Shown: positions 19,294-28,791, counted from the stretch's first letter. The stretch: 45,492 nucleotides of DNA from a bacterium (GCA_021158435.1 JAGGUQ010000010.1:1-45492); one strand, 5' to 3'. A program made the numbers and translations. Notes: generated from the sequence alone by a model not told the origin.

Positions 19294-19734
19294 ATGAGCG
19301 AAGAAAAAAAACAAGAAAAAAAACAAGATGAAAAACAAGAGAAGGAGATTCCAGAAAAGTTTAAAAAAATTATTCAAGAAATAGAAAAGTTGAATATTCT
19401 GGAATTATCTCAGTTAGTAAAGGTCATGGAAGAAAAGTACGATATTTCTCCTGTAGCCATGGCTCCTACTGCTGGAGTTAGCGCAGGACAGGAAGGAGGA
19501 CAAGGGCAAGGCGAAAGTGAGCAGACAGTGTTTAATATAGAATTGACTGATGCAGGAGATAATAAAATAGGAGTGATAAAAGCACTGAGAGAAATTGTTC
19601 AGATTGGCTTAAAAGAGGCAAAGGACTTAGTAGATAATGCTCCTCAGATAGTTAAAGAAGGAGTTTCTCGTGAGGAAGCTGATGAAATTAAAAAGAAGTT
19701 AGAACAAGCTGGAGCAAAGGTTAGCTTGAAATAA
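19294..19734 (+). CDS. rplL: 50S ribosomal protein L7/L12
   Basis: C-terminal NKIGVIKALREIVQIGLKEAKDLVDNAPQIVKEGVSREEADEIKKKLEQAGAKVSLK. Confidence 0.97.
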   Translation: MSEEKKQEKKQDEKQEKEIPEKFKKIIQEIEKLNILELSQLVKVMEEKYDISPVAMAPTAGVSAGQEGGQGQGESEQTVFNIELTDAGDNKIGVIKALREIVQIGLKEAKDLVDNAPQIVKEGVSREEADEIKKKLEQAGAKVSLK

Positions 19735-19740
19735 CTTCTT

Positions 19741-21738
19741 TTATTTTTTCTCTAAAGGAAAAGAAAATATTCTTGTTCCATTAAGGACAAGAATATTTTC
19801 TTGTTTTTGTTTTATATCTTTTATATCATCCAAGACAGGACTAGAAATTTGTTTAATTAAATTCCCTTCCTTATCATAGATAATGACTCGGTTTGTTTTA
19901 TTTTCTGCTAAATAAAGATATTTTGTTTCAGGAGATGTACTAAAGAAATTAAGTTCAGTGATTAAAGGAAATATATTCTCAAAATTAAATGTTTGTTCTT
20001 CTCCTAGGTAAAATTTGGAAATTAAGCCATTGCTCTTAGCTAAATAAATAGAACCATCAATAGCAAAATTAACAACATTTGTAAAATTGCAGGCTTGATT
20101 TTCTTTTAACCATTTTGCGCCATTAGCAAAACCAGCAATTGTTTCAGGGTATCTAAAAATTTGATTTTGAGTTTTATCCAAGATGTAAATTCTTCCTCCA
20201 TAATAGGCAATGTTTGAAATCTCCTGATTTTCTTCTGATTTTTCAATTTTCAAAGGGGTTAAAGAATTGGTCTTAAGATTAAAGCGACTAATACCATTTT
20301 GTTTATCAACAAGGAGGATATTATCTTTGTCTAAAGAAATTATTTTTTTAATTTCAGGGATGTTTTTAAAGGAAGTAATAGCTTCACCTTGGTTAAGTTT
20401 CAAATTTATTTGATAAAGTGTATTGGTTTGTTTATTAACTAGATAAAAACTATTTTCATCTTTTGTGATTAAGTTTGTTGGGTTGAAAGGTGAGCCAAGG
20501 GTATTTAAATCAAATATAGCTGAAAGTTCAGGTAAATAATGGTATTGATAATTTTCTTCTAAGTAGGTAAGCCATTCTTGGTTTAAGTTATTAAAAACTT
20601 CTTCTGCTGTTTTGCTATTTTTTGGGAAAGATTCGAGGATATTTTTTAAGTCTTCTAAAAGAGATATTTTTTCTTTTTCTTGGGCTGAATCTAATTGTTG
20701 CTTTTTTGTCCTAAATTCAGCAGTGAAATCATCTATTAAAGCTTGTTCTTTTTGTAATTGAGCATTTTTTCTTGAGATAATGATGTTTTGAACAAGTAAA
20801 AGTAAAACAAGGACAACAGAAACAATAATGAATTTTTGCCATTTAGTTAAAGGAAAGAACTCCCTTAAATTTTTTGAAGATTTTTGAGATGACACATTTG
20901 CTTTTATTGAAGGTGATTTGCCTTGTTCAAATTCATAAGTTTGAGGACGAAAAATTTCCTCTATTCTTTCTTCTTCTGTTTTTTCTGATCCTTTTCGTTT
21001 TGCCCTTGTTTTGCTTTGTATTTTTTCTTCTTTTTCTTGTTTATTCTCCTCAATTTCTTGGTTAATTTCTTGTTTTTGGTCTTGTTCTTCTGACTTTAGA
21101 ATGAGGCCAACGAGATTAAAGTTTAACTTTCCCAATGAATCTTCATTTAGACTATTGTTTTTCAAAAGATTGGTTATTCTTTTTTCAGTAAAATAGTCAA
21201 AAAGGTAGCTAAGAGTGAAAAAAAGAATGTCACCTTTTTCAATTTTCCCACTAATAAGATTAACAAATTTATTTTCCTGTTTTTTCTCTGGCTCAATTAT
21301 TTCAACTTTATCTCCACTAATTGAAAGAAAAACAAAATTACCAAACCAAGAACAATATATTTCTTGTTCTTTAATTAAGACAAGATTCAGTTTAATTCGT
21401 TCCACCCAGTTATTTTCATCTCGTAGAGATTCTCTTTTTAGCCATTCATTGATCTGACCAATAAGATTTTCAAAATTATTTTGGATAGATTGGTTTGCTA
21501 AAAGAGGATTATAGTAGTTATCCTCTATATAGGAAGCTAATTTTTCAACAAACTTTTTACTGAATTCTTTTTGTTCTTTTTTAATGGGTTGATAAGAAGA
21601 GAAGTTGGCTAAAATATATATATCCCCAAATTTTTTAAATTTAGCTTGGGCTTTTATAGGGTAAATTAAAGGATAGTTTGTTGCTTTTTGTTGGTTGTTC
21701 CAACAAAAATGGGAAATTTTTATCTGAGTGGTTGCCAT
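19741..21738 (-). CDS. PP2C-like domain + TM + beta-propeller-like protein
   Basis: N-terminal region resembles a divergent PPM/PP2C fold, central TM WQKFIIVSVVLVLLLLVQNIII, C-terminal repeated propeller-like strands. Confidence 0.6.
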   Translation of the reverse strand: MATTQIKISHFCWNNQQKATNYPLIYPIKAQAKFKKFGDIYILANFSSYQPIKKEQKEFSKKFVEKLASYIEDNYYNPLLANQSIQNNFENLIGQINEWLKRESLRDENNWVERIKLNLVLIKEQEIYCSWFGNFVFLSISGDKVEIIEPEKKQENKFVNLISGKIEKGDILFFTLSYLFDYFTEKRITNLLKNNSLNEDSLGKLNFNLVGLILKSEEQDQKQEINQEIEENKQEKEEKIQSKTRAKRKGSEKTEEERIEEIFRPQTYEFEQGKSPSIKANVSSQKSSKNLREFFPLTKWQKFIIVSVVLVLLLLVQNIIISRKNAQLQKEQALIDDFTAEFRTKKQQLDSAQEKEKISLLEDLKNILESFPKNSKTAEEVFNNLNQEWLTYLEENYQYHYLPELSAIFDLNTLGSPFNPTNLITKDENSFYLVNKQTNTLYQINLKLNQGEAITSFKNIPEIKKIISLDKDNILLVDKQNGISRFNLKTNSLTPLKIEKSEENQEISNIAYYGGRIYILDKTQNQIFRYPETIAGFANGAKWLKENQACNFTNVVNFAIDGSIYLAKSNGLISKFYLGEEQTFNFENIFPLITELNFFSTSPETKYLYLAENKTNRVIIYDKEGNLIKQISSPVLDDIKDIKQKQENILVLNGTRIFSFPLEKK
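19761..19815 (+). terminator. terminator-like hairpin for rplJ-rplL within the 3' end of the convergent gene
   Basis: AAGAAAATATTCTTGT (19761-19776) / ACAAGAATATTTTCTT (19787-19802), perfect 16-bp stem, followed by TGTTTTTGTTTT. Confidence 0.6.
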
Positions 21739-21779
21739 AATTATAATTTGGAGATATATTGATATTATAAGAATATACT

Positions 21780-22214
21780 ATGCAAACAAAATCTGTAAAG
21801 ACATATATTTACTTTAATACCTTATTCCCCAGAAAAAAAATTTGGCTGATTAGAGAGAATAAAATTATTCAAAGGGTTTATTTTCGCTCAAAGAAAAACA
21901 GAGAAGAGCCGATTTTGTTTTGCTTAGATAAAATTTTAAAAAAATCAAATTTAAAAATTGAAAATATATCAGCTATTATTGTCAATAAAGGGCCAGGACA
22001 TTTTACTAGTGTTCGTAAAATTTTAATAGTTGTAAACATCTTAAGTTGGTATATAGACATCCCTGCTTTTGGTATTGTTTTGAAAGAGGAATTAGATGAG
22101 GAACAAGAAAAAAAATTGGTTAATAAAGCTATTAATCAAGTAAATAAATTAAAAACCAAGCAGATGATTTTGCCAGTTTATTTAAAAGGGGCAGATATAA
22201 AAAAATCTAATTAA
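21780..22214 (+). CDS. tsaB: TsaB-like tRNA threonylcarbamoyladenosine biosynthesis protein (short)
   Basis: IVNKGPGHFTSVRKILIVVNILSW resembles TsaB GPGSFTGLR motif; PVYLKGADI near C-terminus. Confidence 0.75.
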   Translation: MQTKSVKTYIYFNTLFPRKKIWLIRENKIIQRVYFRSKKNREEPILFCLDKILKKSNLKIENISAIIVNKGPGHFTSVRKILIVVNILSWYIDIPAFGIVLKEELDEEQEKKLVNKAINQVNKLKTKQMILPVYLKGADIKKSN

Positions 22215-22223
22215 CAAAGTATT

Positions 22224-23123
22224 ATGAGTGTAGTTTTTGATATAGGAGGGACAAACATCCGTTTAGGAGTTATTTCTTGCCAAAAGCAACTAAAATATTT
22301 CAAACAAGTTAAAACTCCAAAGACTTTAAAAAGGTTTAAAAAAGAAATATCAGAATTGCTTAAGCCGGCAAATATACAAAAAGAGTTAAAAGTGAAAAAG
22401 TATTTGGGGGTTAGTTTAGCCGGATGGATAGATGAGAAAAACAATAAAGTGATTTCTTCACCAAACATTCCTTATTTAAAAAATATTTATTTAAAAGAAA
22501 TTTTTCCCTGGGAAAAAGACGTAAATATTTACTTAGAAAATGACGCTAATGCTGCAGCTTTAGCTGAGAGTCAATTTGGCAAAGGTAAAAATTGTAACAA
22601 TTTTGTCTTTCTAACGATTGGTACAGGTATAGGAGCAGGAATTATTATTAATAGGAGATTGTATAAAGGCTTAGGTTTGGCAGGTGAAATAGGACACACT
22701 CAAATTGTTTTTAACGGAGAAAAGTGCAACTGTGGCAATTATGGCTGCCTTGAAACATTGTCTTCAGGTAGGGTATTAGATAAGTATTATATTAAGTTAT
22801 TAAAATCTAATCCAAAAGCAAAAGCAGAAGGAATATTTGACTTAGCTCAACAAGGGAATAAAAAAGCAATTGAAATTGTTTTCCGTTTTATTTCTGGATT
22901 AGGCGTTAGTATTTTTAATCTTATTTATCTTTTGCACCCAGATCTTATTGTTCTTGGTGGAGGGTTGTTTTTGTCTAACAAAAGATATATATTGCCAGTT
23001 TTGAAAAAATATGTTAATCTTAAACTTAGGTCGAGTTTATACAAAAAAACAAAGATAGTCCCGACAAGCTTGGGAGAAAGAGCTAGTTTAATTGGGGCAT
23101 CTTTACTTAAAGCTAAGAAATGA
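22224..23123 (+). CDS. ROK-family sugar kinase (glucokinase-like)
   Basis: VVFDIGGTNIRLGVI, ENDANAAALAE, GTGIGAGIIINRRLYKG, CNCGNYGCLE. Confidence 0.95.
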   Translation: MSVVFDIGGTNIRLGVISCQKQLKYFKQVKTPKTLKRFKKEISELLKPANIQKELKVKKYLGVSLAGWIDEKNNKVISSPNIPYLKNIYLKEIFPWEKDVNIYLENDANAAALAESQFGKGKNCNNFVFLTIGTGIGAGIIINRRLYKGLGLAGEIGHTQIVFNGEKCNCGNYGCLETLSSGRVLDKYYIKLLKSNPKAKAEGIFDLAQQGNKKAIEIVFRFISGLGVSIFNLIYLLHPDLIVLGGGLFLSNKRYILPVLKKYVNLKLRSSLYKKTKIVPTSLGERASLIGASLLKAKK

Positions 23124-23893
23124 ATATGAAAATTCCTAGTGTTGAAGAATTAGCAAAAAATGCTGTCCATATAGGACATAAAACAGGGAAAATTTGTCCT
23201 CAAATGCTTCCTTATATTAGCGGCATTCAAGCTACTTTGCATATTATTGACTTAGAAAAAACAAGAGAAAAGTTAAAGCAGGCACTAGACTTCTTAAAAA
23301 AGGTTGCTCAGGATAAGGGAATTATTCTTTTTGTTGGCACTAAACCAGTAGCTAAAAAATTAATTAGAGAAACAGCAGAAGCTGTAGATATGCCCTATGT
23401 TAATGAGAAGTGGATAGGAGGAACTTTAACAAATTTTTCAGTGATTTCTAAGTCAATTGAAGAGTTAAAAAAGATGAAAGAAGAAAAAGAGAAAAACGTT
23501 TGGAGCATTTATACAAAAAAAGAACAACTAAATTTATCTAGAAAATTAGAAAAATTAGAAAAACTTGTTGGCGGATTAAGTAACTTAGATAGATTGCCTG
23601 ACGCTTTATTTATTGTTGATTTAGTTGAGGAAAAAACTGCTTTAAAGGAAGCGCGAAAATTAGGCATACCAGTTGTTGCTTTAGTTGACACAAATGCTAA
23701 TCCTACTTTTGTTAAATATCCCATTCCAGCTAATGATGATGCCTTAAAATCAGTTCAGTTTTTATTGGATTTAGTTAAACAAGCAATAAGTTCTGTTAAA
23801 GAAAAGTCAGAAGAAAAAAACGAGGAGAAGAAAGAAGAAGATAAAGAGGATGGAAAAGAAAACAAAAAGAATAAAGATAAAGAGTCGAAATAA
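23120..23893 (+). CDS. rpsB: 30S ribosomal protein S2
   Basis: AVHIGHKTGKICPQMLPYI, ILFVGTKPVAKKLI, RLPDALFIVDLVEEKTALKEARKLGIPVVALVDTNANP. Confidence 0.96.
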   Translation: MNMKIPSVEELAKNAVHIGHKTGKICPQMLPYISGIQATLHIIDLEKTREKLKQALDFLKKVAQDKGIILFVGTKPVAKKLIRETAEAVDMPYVNEKWIGGTLTNFSVISKSIEELKKMKEEKEKNVWSIYTKKEQLNLSRKLEKLEKLVGGLSNLDRLPDALFIVDLVEEKTALKEARKLGIPVVALVDTNANPTFVKYPIPANDDALKSVQFLLDLVKQAISSVKEKSEEKNEEKKEEDKEDGKENKKNKDKESK

Positions 23894-23926
23894 ATAAAAT
23901 AAATTTATTAATAAAAATTTGAGATT

Positions 23927-24517
23927 ATGGATGTAAATGTAAAAGATATTAAAAAACTGAGGGAATTAACTGGCTTAGGTATAGCTGATTGTAAAAATGC
24001 CCTTTTAAAAGCTCAAGGGGATATAGAAAAAGCAATAAAAATTTTGTCTTCAAAAAGTAAAGATATTGCCCAAGCAAAACAAGGAAGAGAAGTCAGCCAA
24101 GGAGTGATTAGTGCTTATATCCATAGTAATAAAAAAATAGGGGTATTAGTTGAACTGCTTTGCGAGACAGATTTTGTTGCTCGTTTGCCGGAGTTTGAAG
24201 AATTAGCCCACGAAATTGCTCTTCAAGTAGCTGCTACTAACCCTTTGTGGCTTTCTAAAGATGACGTTCCAGAAGAAGTAAAACAAGAACAAAAAGCTTT
24301 CTTTCTTCAAGAGATTGATGCTAACAAACCACCAGAAATTAAGGAAAAAATTTTACAGGGTAAATTAGAACAATTCTATAAGCAAAACTGTTTGTTATCC
24401 CAACCTTATATTAAAGATGATAAAATAACAGTTGAAGATTTGATTAAGCAAAAAATAGGTGTTTTAAAAGAAAATATTAAAGTAGGCAAGTTTGTTAGAC
24501 TGACTTTAGGCGCCTAA
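23927..24517 (+). CDS. tsf: translation elongation factor Ts
   Basis: IKKLRELTGLGIADCKNALLKAQGDIEKAI; CETDFVAR; downstream of rpsB. Confidence 0.96.
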   Translation: MDVNVKDIKKLRELTGLGIADCKNALLKAQGDIEKAIKILSSKSKDIAQAKQGREVSQGVISAYIHSNKKIGVLVELLCETDFVARLPEFEELAHEIALQVAATNPLWLSKDDVPEEVKQEQKAFFLQEIDANKPPEIKEKILQGKLEQFYKQNCLLSQPYIKDDKITVEDLIKQKIGVLKENIKVGKFVRLTLGA

Positions 24518-24529
24518 CGTAAACTTATT

Positions 24530-25228
24530 ATGCTTTATGGATTAAAGATAACTGACTGGGACAAGATTTGTTTTGTGCCTTCACATAACCTGAAAGATGG
24601 TGGAGAAAAGACAGCTTCTACTTTGAAGGTAGGGGACAAAGTACTTTTAAAAACTAGTTTAGGGATTGATTTGGCTGAAGTTGTCAGTATAAATGGTGAA
24701 GAAAGTTTTTCTTGCGAAACTGGATCAAAGCAGGAAGCAGTAATTCTAAGAAAAGCAACAAAGGAAGATATAAGAAAAGATGAGTACCTTAATCAGAAAA
24801 AAAAGATAAAGCAGGCAATTAAGGAAAGCGCCCGATATGTTAAAGAGCTTAATTTACCAATGAAGATAATAGATGCTCATTTTTCTTTTGATGGAGGAAG
24901 GGTAACTATTTTTTTTACTGCCCCAGAAAGAATAGATTTTAGAGAGTTGGTTAAGGCTCTTTCCTCGCACTTTCATAAATCTATACGTTTGTATCAGGTT
25001 GGAGTAAGGCAGGTTTTTGAATTAGAAGGAGATATTGGTCCTTGTGGCTATCCTTTATGTTGTCGTTGTTTTTTAAGAGATTTTGATAAGGTTAGCATTA
25101 AAGCAGCTGTTGAACAAAATTTAGCTCATCGAGGAATGGAAAGATTAACTGGTGTTTGTGGCAGATTAAAATGTTGTTTACTTTTTGAACAAAATAAAAA
25201 AGGGAATCAAAATAAAGATGAAAATTAG
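24530..25228 (+). CDS. PSP1 domain (RicT/YaaT-like) protein
   Basis: GDIGPCGYPLCCRCFL...RLTGVCGRLKCCLLFE. Confidence 0.9.
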   Translation: MLYGLKITDWDKICFVPSHNLKDGGEKTASTLKVGDKVLLKTSLGIDLAEVVSINGEESFSCETGSKQEAVILRKATKEDIRKDEYLNQKKKIKQAIKESARYVKELNLPMKIIDAHFSFDGGRVTIFFTAPERIDFRELVKALSSHFHKSIRLYQVGVRQVFELEGDIGPCGYPLCCRCFLRDFDKVSIKAAVEQNLAHRGMERLTGVCGRLKCCLLFEQNKKGNQNKDEN

Positions 25229-25231
25229 TTT

Positions 25232-25882
25232 ATGACAAGAAAAAAGCTTTTTTATTGTATTTTAATACTATTACTTCTCATCTTAATTATTTTAATCGCA
25301 GTTAAATTTATTAATAAAAAGCCTATGGAAGGGTTAAAGGGAATTTTACAAGGCAAAAAGGTCGCTTTAGTTATTGCTCAGGAGGGCTTTCAGGACCAAG
25401 AATTTTCTGAGACAAAAAAAGGATTAGAACAGGCTGAAGCAGAGGTTTATGTTGTTTCAAAGAACACTTTATTCCCAGCAAAGGGTAAATTTGGCTTAGA
25501 AGTAGAACCAGATATTAAGTTAGAAAATTTGAGGGTAGATGAATTTGATGCTCTTGTTTTTATTGGAGGGCCAGGAGCAAGCTCTTACATTGAAGATGAT
25601 ACAGTTCATTCTTTAATTAGAAAAGCTAAAGAAAAAGATAAAGTTTTAGGGGCTATTTGTATTGCCCCAACAATTTTGGCAAAAGCTGGTGTTTTAAAAG
25701 ATGTTCAGGCAACAGTTTGGTCTAGTCCCTTAGATAAATCTCCTGTAGAACTCTTAAAAGAAACAGGAGCAATTTATTTAGATGAGCCAGTAGTTGTTTC
25801 TGGGAAAATTGTGACAGCAAATGGCCCGGAAGCAGCAAAGAAGTTTGCCCAAGCCTTGGTTGAAGTTATTTCTAAACAATAA
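25232..25882 (+). CDS. membrane-anchored DJ-1/PfpI family protein
   Basis: N-terminal TM; KVALVIAQEGFQDQEFSETKKGLEQA, FIGGPGASSYIED, GAICIAPTILAKAGVL. Confidence 0.9.
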   Translation: MTRKKLFYCILILLLLILIILIAVKFINKKPMEGLKGILQGKKVALVIAQEGFQDQEFSETKKGLEQAEAEVYVVSKNTLFPAKGKFGLEVEPDIKLENLRVDEFDALVFIGGPGASSYIEDDTVHSLIRKAKEKDKVLGAICIAPTILAKAGVLKDVQATVWSSPLDKSPVELLKETGAIYLDEPVVVSGKIVTANGPEAAKKFAQALVEVISKQ

Positions 25883-25885
25883 GGC

Positions 25886-26899
25886 ATGGAGAAAAAAATT
25901 AAAATCGCTATTAATGGTTTGGGAAGAATAGGTCGAGCAAGTTTTAAAATTGCTTTAGATAATCCCTTTCTCCAGATTGTTGCTGTTAATGATTTGGGTG
26001 ATTTGCCAACAATAGTTCATCTTCTAAAATATGATTCTATTTATGGTAAATGGGGTGAAGAAATTAAGATAAAAGGGAGTTATTTAGAAATTAGAGGTGA
26101 AAAAATATTGGTTTGTTCGGAAAAAGATCCTGGGAAATTACCCTGGAAGGAATTAGATGTTGATATTGTTTTAGAATCAACCGGCGTTTTTAGGGATGAT
26201 TCAGCAAAATTGCATCTTAAAGCTGGAGCAAAAAGAGTGATTATTTCAGCGCCACCAAAAAGTCCGGATATCCCCACTTATATTTTAGGGGTAAATGAAG
26301 ACAAAATAGATATTAAAAAAGATTTAGTTATTTCAAATTCTTCTTGTACAAGCAATTGCTTGGCTCCAGTAGTAAAAGTTTTAGACGATAATTTTGTTTT
26401 AGATAAAGGAGTTTTCACTACAATTCATGCTTATACTAATGACCAAAAAATATTAGATTTGCCTCATAAAGATTTAAGAAGAGCTCGGGCGGCTAACTTA
26501 AATATAATTCCAACAACAACTGGAGCAGCAACTTCAGTTATTGAAGTGCTTCCTCATCTTAAAAATAGATTAACTGGCATAGCAATTAGGGTTCCTGTGC
26601 CAATTGTTTCTTTAATTGATTTTGCTGGTGTGTTTAAGAAGCCAATTTCACGAGATGCAATTAATGATCAATTCAAAAAGGCAAGCTCTACTCAGTTAAA
26701 AGGTGTTTTGGATACAACCGAAGAGCCTTTAGTTTCTTCAGATTTTAAGCAAAACAGGTATTCATCTATTGTTGACTTATCCTTGACTTCTGTACAGGAT
26801 AATTTAGCTAAAGTTGTTGCTTGGTATGATAATGAGTGGGGTTATTCTTGCCGTTACATTGAAATGGCTGAATATATTGGTAAAAAATTAATTCTATGA
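25886..26899 (+). CDS. gap: glyceraldehyde-3-phosphate dehydrogenase
   Basis: IKIAINGLGRIGRASFK, SNSSCTSNCLAPVVKVL, WYDNEWGYSCRYIEMAEYI. Confidence 0.96.
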   Translation: MEKKIKIAINGLGRIGRASFKIALDNPFLQIVAVNDLGDLPTIVHLLKYDSIYGKWGEEIKIKGSYLEIRGEKILVCSEKDPGKLPWKELDVDIVLESTGVFRDDSAKLHLKAGAKRVIISAPPKSPDIPTYILGVNEDKIDIKKDLVISNSSCTSNCLAPVVKVLDDNFVLDKGVFTTIHAYTNDQKILDLPHKDLRRARAANLNIIPTTTGAATSVIEVLPHLKNRLTGIAIRVPVPIVSLIDFAGVFKKPISRDAINDQFKKASSTQLKGVLDTTEEPLVSSDFKQNRYSSIVDLSLTSVQDNLAKVVAWYDNEWGYSCRYIEMAEYIGKKLIL

Positions 26900-27273
26900 A
26901 ACAGTATAACCTACCAATTATTTTTGCTAGCATTGCTTTAGCTCTTTGTTTTATTCAAGGAATGTCTTTTTTGGTTTTTCATCAGTATGTAGTCAATTTT
27001 ATTTTGACAGACGCTCAATTTAAGGAATTTTTAAATAAAGGGTTAATTGAACCTCAATGGGTGGCAACTTCAGTTATTTTTATTGGTTGTTTGTCTTTAG
27101 CTTTATCTTGTTGGTATGCTTTAGCTTTATTTTCTTTAGGAACAAAAAAAGCTTTTTACCATTTTCTTATTCCTTCAATCCTTAGTTTGCTTTTAAATTC
27201 TTGGTTGGTGAGTTTTTTAGGGTTTTTAGCTTGCTATTTTTATTATAAAGAATTTAAAACATTGAATAAATAA
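26896..27273 (+). CDS. small multi-TM protein
   Basis: Four hydrophobic segments; ATGA overlap with gap stop. Confidence 0.65.
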   Translation: MKQYNLPIIFASIALALCFIQGMSFLVFHQYVVNFILTDAQFKEFLNKGLIEPQWVATSVIFIGCLSLALSCWYALALFSLGTKKAFYHFLIPSILSLLLNSWLVSFLGFLACYFYYKEFKTLNK

Positions 27274-27283
27274 TTTATCTAAA

Positions 27284-27303
27284 TTTTCCACAGTTTATTC
27301 ACA
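27284..27303 (+). promoter_or_regulatory. DnaA-box pair upstream of dnaA (candidate oriC or autoregulatory site)
   Basis: TTTTCCACA (27284-27292) and TTATTCACA (27295-27303), next to an AT-rich tract. Confidence 0.6.
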
Positions 27304-27321
27304 AGTTATCTTCTTTTTAAA

Positions 27322-27349
27322 TTGGCTTTTATTTTTTTTTGCTTATACT
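27322..27349 (+). promoter_or_regulatory. dnaA promoter
   Basis: TTGGCT, 16-nt spacer, TATACT. Confidence 0.5.
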
Positions 27350-27387
27350 AAAATAATATTTTATTTATACTCAGAGCAATTCAAAGT

Positions 27388-28779
27388 ATGGCCAAACAGG
27401 ATAAAAAGGAAAATTTAGATAAATATGAACTCTGGCAAAGCGTTCTTGGCGAGCTAGAGCTCCTAATTTCTCCAGCAAATTTTAAAACTTGGTTTTCCAA
27501 TACTTTTATTTCACGAATTGAAGATGATGGAAGGACAGCAGTTATAGCTGTCCCTAATATTTTTACTCAAAATTGGCTTAGTCAGAAGTACCATAAAGAC
27601 ATTTTAAGGGCTCTGGCAAACATTACAGACAACAAGATAGAAAGGATTGTTTATACTATTGAAAGCAATTTTCAGGCAGCTAAGCAAATGGAAGATATTT
27701 CTCGTTTAGAAAAGATGGTTGAAAAAAAGAGCAACAAAGAAGAAGAATTTAATAAATATGGCCTTAATTCTCGATATACTTTTGACACTTTTGTTGTTGG
27801 TAAAGGAAATGAATTGGCTTATGCAGCAAGCAAAGCAGTTGTTTCTCAGCCAGGAAGAAAATATAATCCTTTGTTTATTTATGGAGGAGTAGGACTTGGC
27901 AAAACTCATTTACTTCAAGCAATTGGTCATGCTTTTCTTTCTAAGAATAAAAAAGCAAAAATTCTTTATGTTAATGCTGAAGTTTTTACCAATGAATTTG
28001 TTGAAAGCATTCGTAATGGTAAAAGTAATCATTTTAAGGAAAAATACAGGAATTTAGATTTATTATTGGTAGATGATGTTCAGTTTATGGCTGGAAAAGA
28101 AAGAACAGAAGAGGAATTCTTTCATACTTTTGATAGCTTGCATCAAGAAAAAAAACAGATAGTTATTACTTCAGATAGGCCACCAAAATCTTTAGCAGCT
28201 TTAGAAAAAAGAATAGTTTCTCGTTTTGAGTGGGGTTTAATTTGTGATATTGCTCCACCAGATTTGGAGACACGTCAGGCAATCTTAAAAGCAAAAGCAA
28301 AAGAAAGAGGATATAAACTGGATGAAGAGGTGATTAATTATTTGGCTTCTCATATTCAAAGTAATGTTCGAGAATTAGAAGGCGCTTTGAATAAAATTTT
28401 TGCCTGGCATGAATTGTATAACGAACCAATTGATAGAAATGTGGCAGAAAAAATTATTAAAAGTATGGTTGCCCAGACCCCAAGAAAGTTTGTTCCTTGG
28501 GAAAAGGTACTAAAAGAAGTTGCTGACTTTTATAATATAAAACCAGAAGAAATACAAGGTATTTCTCGAAAAAGAGAATTAGTAGTTCCTCGTCAAGTTA
28601 TTATGTATTTACTAAGAGAGGATTTAGAAATGTCTTTTCCGGCAATAGGTAAAAAATTGGGGAACAGAGACCATTCTACAGCAATGCATGGTTGGGAAAA
28701 AGTCAAAAAAGAAGTAGAAAATGACGGGAGAATAAAACAAGAAATAGATTTAATTCGACAAAGAATTTATAATGATTAA
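27388..28779 (+). CDS. dnaA: chromosomal replication initiator DnaA
   Basis: NPLFIYGGVGLGKTHLLQAIGH, LLLVDDVQFMAGKERTEEEFFHTFD, GNRDHSTAMHGWEKV. Confidence 0.97.
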   Translation: MAKQDKKENLDKYELWQSVLGELELLISPANFKTWFSNTFISRIEDDGRTAVIAVPNIFTQNWLSQKYHKDILRALANITDNKIERIVYTIESNFQAAKQMEDISRLEKMVEKKSNKEEEFNKYGLNSRYTFDTFVVGKGNELAYAASKAVVSQPGRKYNPLFIYGGVGLGKTHLLQAIGHAFLSKNKKAKILYVNAEVFTNEFVESIRNGKSNHFKEKYRNLDLLLVDDVQFMAGKERTEEEFFHTFDSLHQEKKQIVITSDRPPKSLAALEKRIVSRFEWGLICDIAPPDLETRQAILKAKAKERGYKLDEEVINYLASHIQSNVRELEGALNKIFAWHELYNEPIDRNVAEKIIKSMVAQTPRKFVPWEKVLKEVADFYNIKPEEIQGISRKRELVVPRQVIMYLLREDLEMSFPAIGKKLGNRDHSTAMHGWEKVKKEVENDGRIKQEIDLIRQRIYND

Positions 28780-28791
28780 TTGATAGTTTTT

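Noticed and set aside
20874-21457. Plus-strand ORFs inside the 665-aa minus-strand gene
   Set aside because: Low-complexity hydrophobic shadow translations of coding sequence with no signals
21736-21779. Divergent promoter between 21738 (-) and 21780 (+)
   Set aside because: TATAAT-like strings exist but lie too close to the starts and the region is extremely AT-rich; cannot separate from chance
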